This document shows, piece after piece, positions 7,214 to 11,222 of a stretch of 11,222 nucleotides of DNA; the stretch's first letter is position 1; every line of letters begins with the position of its first letter. The notes beneath the pieces are model-generated. The model worked only from the letters and a program-made list of their open reading frames with translations, did not search any database and was not told where the DNA came from. The position numbers were made by a program, and so were the translations under genes. Source of the stretch: Burkholderiales bacterium (GTDB lineage: Bacteria > Pseudomonadota > Gammaproteobacteria > Burkholderiales > Usitatibacteraceae); contig JACMOJ010000407.1 of NCBI GenBank assembly GCA_014378085.1, positions 1 through 11,222 on the forward strand, read 5' to 3'.

Positions 7214-7779
7214 ATAAAAGTACTTTGCGCCTCGCTTGTCCTCACATTGGCCGGTTGCATACCCTCCTGACGTTTATCGATTTCACACCGGAAATGACAG
7301 GCGGCCAGATTTGTACCAGCAATTGTGCTGACCAAGAGAGCGTGGAGTACGCGGTCGACAGCGTCAAGATCACAAGTAACCTCTCGATGTGGTCACTAAC
7401 CGGGATAAGGCACCGTTTTTATACATATTCGTTAACATTCCCATAGGCGTCAAGGTTGAGCTGCAGTCGCGTGACATTTCCGTCACGTCCGCGCTCGTCA
7501 CGGGCACCAAACGCTTCCCGATTCCCGCCTTCAGAGACCCACGCTACTCAGTAGCGCCCGGAAAACCACCAAGGCCTTCGACTGGCGGCGAGTTGAATTT
7601 TCAAGAACTGTCGGCTACGACCAGCTTTTTCATCTGCTTGCCAATGCCGAAAATTCCTGTCGGTGATCTGCGGGTCGAATTGCCAGATATGAGAATCAGG
7701 GAACGTCTCGGGAAGATTCCGCCGATTGAATTCAAAAAATTTCCCCGCGTTGTTGTCATGGCGCCACTGAACTGTTGAT
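7214..7779 (+). pseudogene. Frameshifted lipoprotein gene
   Basis: Three consecutive reading frames join into one plausible protein of about 188 residues. The first (from 7214) reads I-KVLCASLVLTLAGC, an ideal short lipoprotein signal whose first codon is ATA instead of ATG. It hits TGA at 7268. The second frame picks up near 7265 with TFIDFTPEMTGGQICTSNC and DQESVEYAVDSVKITSNL. Near 7385 the sense moves to the third frame, VVTNRDKAPFLYIFVNIPIG, running to TGA at 7777-7779. That last segment ends in a proline-rich, basic stretch with a final PLNC. Each shift is consistent with loss of one base. I do not recognise the family. An ATG at 7185 (frame of the third segment) could be another lost start. 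Sequencing or assembly error could mimic the damage, but a lost start plus two shifts favours real decay. Confidence 0.6.
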
Positions 7780-8038
7780 AACGGGATTCTCCTCGACCCC
7801 TCGCTCTTTCTCGGGATAGCAGTGAAAGCATAGCCCGCGTAAATATTTGTAAATCCAACATTGGCGGGCCTCACCGGTCTGTTCTGCCACGAACGCTGCG
7901 TCAGAGCTTGATTTTGCGCAATCGCAGGGCGGGCTCGATATTCTCAATCCAAAGGTCCCTTTGCGCTGACCCTAAGTCAAAATATTTTGCATCATCAGAC
8001 TTTCCTCAACAAAGCGCCGCACAACGCACCCAGTACGC

Positions 8039-8062
8039 AAAAAAATCAGTACGGCTGCCTGA
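8039..8062 (-). terminator. Possible weak terminator at the end of the propeller gene
   Basis: On the minus strand TCAG (8059-8062) can pair with CTGA (8046-8049), which includes the stop codon, around a nine-base loop. Seven T residues (8039-8045) follow immediately. The stem is very short, so only the uninterrupted T run and the position support the call. The 266 bases between this point and the decayed lipoprotein hold no other feature I can defend. Confidence 0.25.
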
Positions 8063-11000
8063 CAATCGGCTTTGTTTGAGTCGTACCCGCAAACGGCCCG
8101 CTAGTGAACGCATATGTCATCAACGCATTGTTGGCATCGCTAAATACCAGGCTGAGCGTACCCGCCGGGACCACCGCAACTCTGCTTGGGTCGTAAGTTG
8201 CGCCGAGCCACGGTGAGGATGTCAAGCTGACAAACGCGCCGGTATAAGTAAGTCCGTTCCAGGTGCCGTCGGTCATGACGTACCAAATTGCCTTGCCATC
8301 GATGCCGTATGTGTACCACGCGCCAAACAGGATGCCTGCCTGTTGTGTGATGCTAATGCCCCAGCCGTCCTGCGCGCTTCCACCCCACCACATGTCCCCC
8401 ACCGTGAGCGGAGTGGTGCCGCGCCCGAATGCCTGTCGCTGCATCGATTTTTGGCCCGAGATCCCGTTGATGGTGTAGCTCACCACGGCTGTCGATTTGC
8501 CGGTGAAATTGATGCTGATGGTACCGACCGGAGCACCTACGGCAAATTGTGCCGCGTTATACGCATTTAGCGGTGCTGACCTCGGCTGATATAGTGCTCC
8601 TGAGTAGGTTGTGAAATCGCTGTTCCAGGCACCGCCCGGCAACACATACCAAGCCGGATTGCCGGCGCTGTCATAAACGAAGAGCACATTTAACTGGGTG
8701 TTGCCATGCTGGTTGATTGACATGCCCCAGCCGTTTTCAGTGGTGCCGACCCACCAGAGATCGCTGTAATTGGCAGCGCTGGTGGCCGTCGCTGGGACGG
8801 TCGCGGTGGCGAGTGACGAGCCAAACGACGCCGCGACCAGTGTGTCTTTGCCTAGCCAGAAGAGTTTACGAATCTGCGTGCCGAAGGGGCCGTCGTGCAC
8901 CGTCGGCCACGTGACGCCACCGTTTTCGCTTCCATAGCTCCCCCAAATGGTGCCGATGTAGACTTTCTCCTTGGCAAGGGGATGTCTGGTGATCGTATAA
9001 ATCGAGCCCGGGGGTAATCCTGCCGAAATGTCTTGCCAGGTCGTGCCTCCATTCATAGAACGCCATAGATTATTGGTAAAGTACCCAGTGAAACCGACGT
9101 AAAGCCTGTTAGCGTCGGTCGGGTCAATAAGCAGCGCACCGACCATTCGGCCCGTCGGCAAGCCGCCACCGAGCGCGGACCAGACCGGAGTCGCGGCGAG
9201 AATATTATTGGAGCGAAAGATCTGTCCGTCGTTATGTCCGACTAGGACGATGTTTGGATCGTCGTCAAAGATGGAGATCGCGTTGATGTAGTTGGCACTC
9301 GCCGTGCTCGTGGTGATTCCGGGGATGGGCGACTTGACGACCATCCAGATTGGAACTGCCGCCTGAGGATTCGCCGAAACCCAGAGGGAGTTAGCACCGA
9401 AATACAGACGACTCGAGTTTCTGGGTTCAAGTTCCAGTGGCGCATAAAAATTGACGTTTTGAGTATTGGTGCTACCGCAGGATGCTGGACTCGCGTCGAC
9501 GATACCGGCGCAGATGCTTCTGGCGGCTTGAAAGCCCACGCTGCGATGTACCGCACCGTTTTGCACTTGGCCATAAGTGATGGCTTCAAGCTGATCTATG
9601 GCCGTTGCACCGCCATCGCCACCTCTAATTGCCTGCCAGCCGTTGCCGGTATTGAGAATGGTGCCGTTGTCCTGCAGGCCACCCACGAGCGTAACAACAC
9701 CATTCAATCGCCTTCCGGCTGCGCCGACGAACTGGCTGATAAATAAAGTGCCAGTGGACTTTGTCCAGCCTGTCGACTCGGTAACCGTGCGAGCATTTGC
9801 AGTCGCAAAGAGCCCACCATCGGTGCCGACCAGGAACTGTTGATTGGCTTCGCTGTAATTTGGAGGTGACGCGACCGCGTTGTGATCCGCGTGTGGCGTC
9901 AAGGGCATCACGCCGGACCCGGCTTGGCTCGCATTGACCTGCCAGTTGGAAATCTTGGCGAAAGACTGACCGCCATCGAGGGACTTGAACAGGTCCACGC
10001 CGCCGACAATAATATGGTTTGGATCGATCGGGCTGACCCAAAGCTGGTTGGTGTGAAATCCCTGCGTTTCGTTGTGTCCAGGTGTAGAGACCAGGGCCCA
10101 CGTCAACCCACCGTCGAGCGATTTATGTAACTCCCCTGCATTCTGATTGACCGAGGCGTACACCACGTCCGGTGCCGACTTTGCGTACTGTATGCGTGTG
10201 TGAATACTTGTTGTGGTGCTCGGCGGAACAATCGCCGTCTGTGACCAGTTAGCGCCGGTATTGATCGAGTACGACACGGAGCCGTCATACTTGCCGCGTA
10301 ACATCTTGGTTGGATTATTCGGATCGATAACAACATCATAGGACGCGGCAGCTGATGGCTTACTCCAGGTTATGCCGCCGTCACTGCTAAGAAAGAAACC
10401 AGACGCTGCGGTCGCAATCACCAGGTTGGCGACAGTCGGGTGGGTGGCGACACGGGTCACTCTCAACCAATCCGTGTTGGACGTTGTCGGTACCGTGGGC
10501 GGTAACACGTTAAAGGTCACACCGCCGTCGACAGTCTTGTAAACGCCCATCGAAAGCAAGTCCGACCCGCTTTGATTGTAGTGGCCAGTGCCGAAATAAA
10601 TCACGTTGGGATTAAAAGGATCGATCGCGATCGAACTTATCGCCTGATAAGGAAGCCCGCCAAGCCAGGTCCAGCTAGCGCCGCCGTCGACGGTCTTGTA
10701 GGCGCCGCCGCCTGGCGACGCAATGTAGATAACGTTGCTGTTTTGCGGGTGAAAAGCGATGTCGATCACCCGCCCCAGATTGTTATTCGGTCCGACAGTG
10801 CCCCAGCTCGGCGCCGCCAACGTCGTGCCGGACTCTGCCGTGCGTTGCAGCCTGCGCTTTTGCTGGTAATCGACCAATGCAGCCACGTTGGGTGCCGCGT
10901 CTAGACTTCCCTGTTCGAGCATGGTGCCGTACACGCGGCTGGGCGGCGCATTCTGAGGCACAGGAGCTGCCGGCGGCTCAGACGCTGTCGGTGCGACTAC

Positions 11001-11063
11001 GCAAGAGACCAAACCAACCGCAATGAGCGGTGCAAGGATAATATTAAGATGGGCGGGTTTCAT
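8046..11063 (-). CDS. Asp-box (BNR) beta-propeller lipoprotein with C-terminal tandem module
   Basis: A 1005-residue exported protein. The N-terminus is a lipoprotein signal ending in LVSC (Cys21), then a Pro/Ala-rich linker to about residue 45. Residues 85-750 are propeller-like with about eight Asp-boxes of the S/T-x-D-G-G-x-x-W/F type, at 123-131, 176-184, 225-233, 265-273 (degenerate), 314-322, 360-368, 668-676 and 711-719. HADHNAV (391-397), GTDGGLF (413-419) and GGLQDNG (461-467) also occur in large sortilin/VPS10-like and gliding-associated secreted propellers. The fold could hydrolyse glycans or only bind protein or carbohydrate. No sialidase arginine triad was evident, so I do not call it a sialidase. 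Residues 766-1005 are two copies of a separate module. ATG at 11061-11063 has GGAG 11 bases upstream. It stands alone, convergent with the decayed lipoprotein. Confidence 0.85.
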   Translation of the reverse strand: MKPAHLNIILAPLIAVGLVSCVVAPTASEPPAAPVPQNAPPSRVYGTMLEQGSLDAAPNVAALVDYQQKRRLQRTAESGTTLAAPSWGTVGPNNNLGRVIDIAFHPQNSNVIYIASPGGGAYKTVDGGASWTWLGGLPYQAISSIAIDPFNPNVIYFGTGHYNQSGSDLLSMGVYKTVDGGVTFNVLPPTVPTTSNTDWLRVTRVATHPTVANLVIATAASGFFLSSDGGITWSKPSAAASYDVVIDPNNPTKMLRGKYDGSVSYSINTGANWSQTAIVPPSTTTSIHTRIQYAKSAPDVVYASVNQNAGELHKSLDGGLTWALVSTPGHNETQGFHTNQLWVSPIDPNHIIVGGVDLFKSLDGGQSFAKISNWQVNASQAGSGVMPLTPHADHNAVASPPNYSEANQQFLVGTDGGLFATANARTVTESTGWTKSTGTLFISQFVGAAGRRLNGVVTLVGGLQDNGTILNTGNGWQAIRGGDGGATAIDQLEAITYGQVQNGAVHRSVGFQAARSICAGIVDASPASCGSTNTQNVNFYAPLELEPRNSSRLYFGANSLWVSANPQAAVPIWMVVKSPIPGITTSTASANYINAISIFDDDPNIVLVGHNDGQIFRSNNILAATPVWSALGGGLPTGRMVGALLIDPTDANRLYVGFTGYFTNNLWRSMNGGTTWQDISAGLPPGSIYTITRHPLAKEKVYIGTIWGSYGSENGGVTWPTVHDGPFGTQIRKLFWLGKDTLVAASFGSSLATATVPATATSAANYSDLWWVGTTENGWGMSINQHGNTQLNVLFVYDSAGNPAWYVLPGGAWNSDFTTYSGALYQPRSAPLNAYNAAQFAVGAPVGTISINFTGKSTAVVSYTINGISGQKSMQRQAFGRGTTPLTVGDMWWGGSAQDGWGISITQQAGILFGAWYTYGIDGKAIWYVMTDGTWNGLTYTGAFVSLTSSPWLGATYDPSRVAVVPAGTLSLVFSDANNALMTYAFTSGPFAGTTQTKPIVRQPY
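8049..8768 (-). repeat. Two tandem copies of a WWxG/GWGxSI protein module
   Basis: Copy 1 (residues 766-880, positions 8424-8768) and copy 2 (888-1005, positions 8049-8402) follow the same scheme. Both start with D-L/M-W-W-x-G, then GWG-M/I-S-I, then a V/A-[WY]-x-Y strand, then G-x-(P/A)-x-WYV and G-x-W-N. Next come a YSGALY/YTGAF element, VGT or AGT followed by a strand, and SYTINGISGQKS or TYAFTSGPFAGTTQTK. Both close with the basic MQRQAFG or IVRQPY. The copies differ enough to show an old duplication. I recall the module at the ends of many betaproteobacterial secreted proteins, but know no established name or function for it. Confidence 0.75.
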
Positions 11064-11222
11064 CGCGTTTTCGTCTCCGTTTCGAAAATCGTTGTTGGCG
11101 GCATATGCTTTCCAGCTAGCGCCGCAAATCCTGGCAAGTCATTCGCTTGCTCGCAGTAGCTAGATTCTATCAATTTAAAAAAGCAGTTGTGCCTGATTTT
11201 TGCTCGGATCAAACGTTCAAAA
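11064..11222 (-). promoter_or_regulatory. Upstream region of the propeller gene
   Basis: This holds the GGAG ribosome-binding site (11075-11078) and, about 100 bases from the start codon, a TAGAAT that could be a -10 box (11164-11169) in an AT-rich stretch. No good -35 is found at the expected distance, so the promoter assignment is tentative. No divergent gene begins before the right edge. Confidence 0.22.

Noticed and set aside
7756..7947. 63-codon minus-strand frame downstream of the decayed lipoprotein
   Set aside because: No motif, no Shine-Dalgarno and overlap with the end of the pseudogene. Its cysteines and prolines are not in any pattern I recognise.
10619..10640. GATCGATCGCGATCGA-like palindromic cluster as a possible protein-binding site
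   Set aside because: It lies inside coding sequence for a conserved propeller strand (AIDP-type residues), and the codons alone explain it.
8046..11063. Naming the propeller protein a sialidase from its Asp-boxes
   Set aside because: Asp-boxes occur in many unrelated propellers. The RIP motif and arginine triad of sialidases were not seen.

Overview
The window looks like chromosomal DNA of a free-living Gram-negative bacterium, most likely a betaproteobacterium. Grounds: moderately high GC, two lipobox-bearing lipoproteins, a response regulator of the DUF3369/HD-GYP type, and a C-terminal tandem 'WWxG...GWGxSI' module that I associate with secreted proteins of Burkholderiales-like genomes. 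This is a family-level impression, not an identification.

Layout. Positions 1-5042 are all minus strand. Reading from the right: a YegD-type Hsp70/actin-fold ATPase (3765-5042) is followed after 34 bases by an alpha/beta hydrolase lipoprotein (2843-3730), probably one transcription unit. After a 264-base gap comes a response regulator with a DUF3369 middle domain and an HD-GYP output domain (1013-2578). Then, 79 bases on, comes a GAF-domain sensor histidine kinase (1-933) cut by the left edge. Kinase and regulator form a plausible cognate pair lowering cyclic-di-GMP.

Positions 5043-5555 form a divergent intergenic region. It holds a good sigma70-like promoter for the Hsp70 unit, an 80-base imperfect palindrome resembling a dispersed repeat, and a candidate promoter for the plus-strand gene to the right. 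That gene (5556-6740) is an integral-membrane di-iron enzyme of the sterol desaturase/fatty acid hydroxylase superfamily.

Positions 6741-8045 hold no intact gene. The clearest content is a decayed lipoprotein gene (7214-7779). It has an ATA where the start should be and two frameshifts, and a second, weaker remnant may lie at 6824-6965. This is eroding sequence between two healthy genes.

Positions 8046-11063 (minus) encode a 1005-residue Asp-box (BNR) beta-propeller lipoprotein whose last 240 residues are two copies of a roughly 110-residue module. The rest of the window (11064-11222) is its upstream region. I see no mobile-element genes, CRISPR array, tRNA or rRNA. I found no convincing new multi-gene system. 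The best leads are the C-terminal tandem module, the palindrome, the frameshifted lipoprotein and the Hsp70-hydrolase pair.
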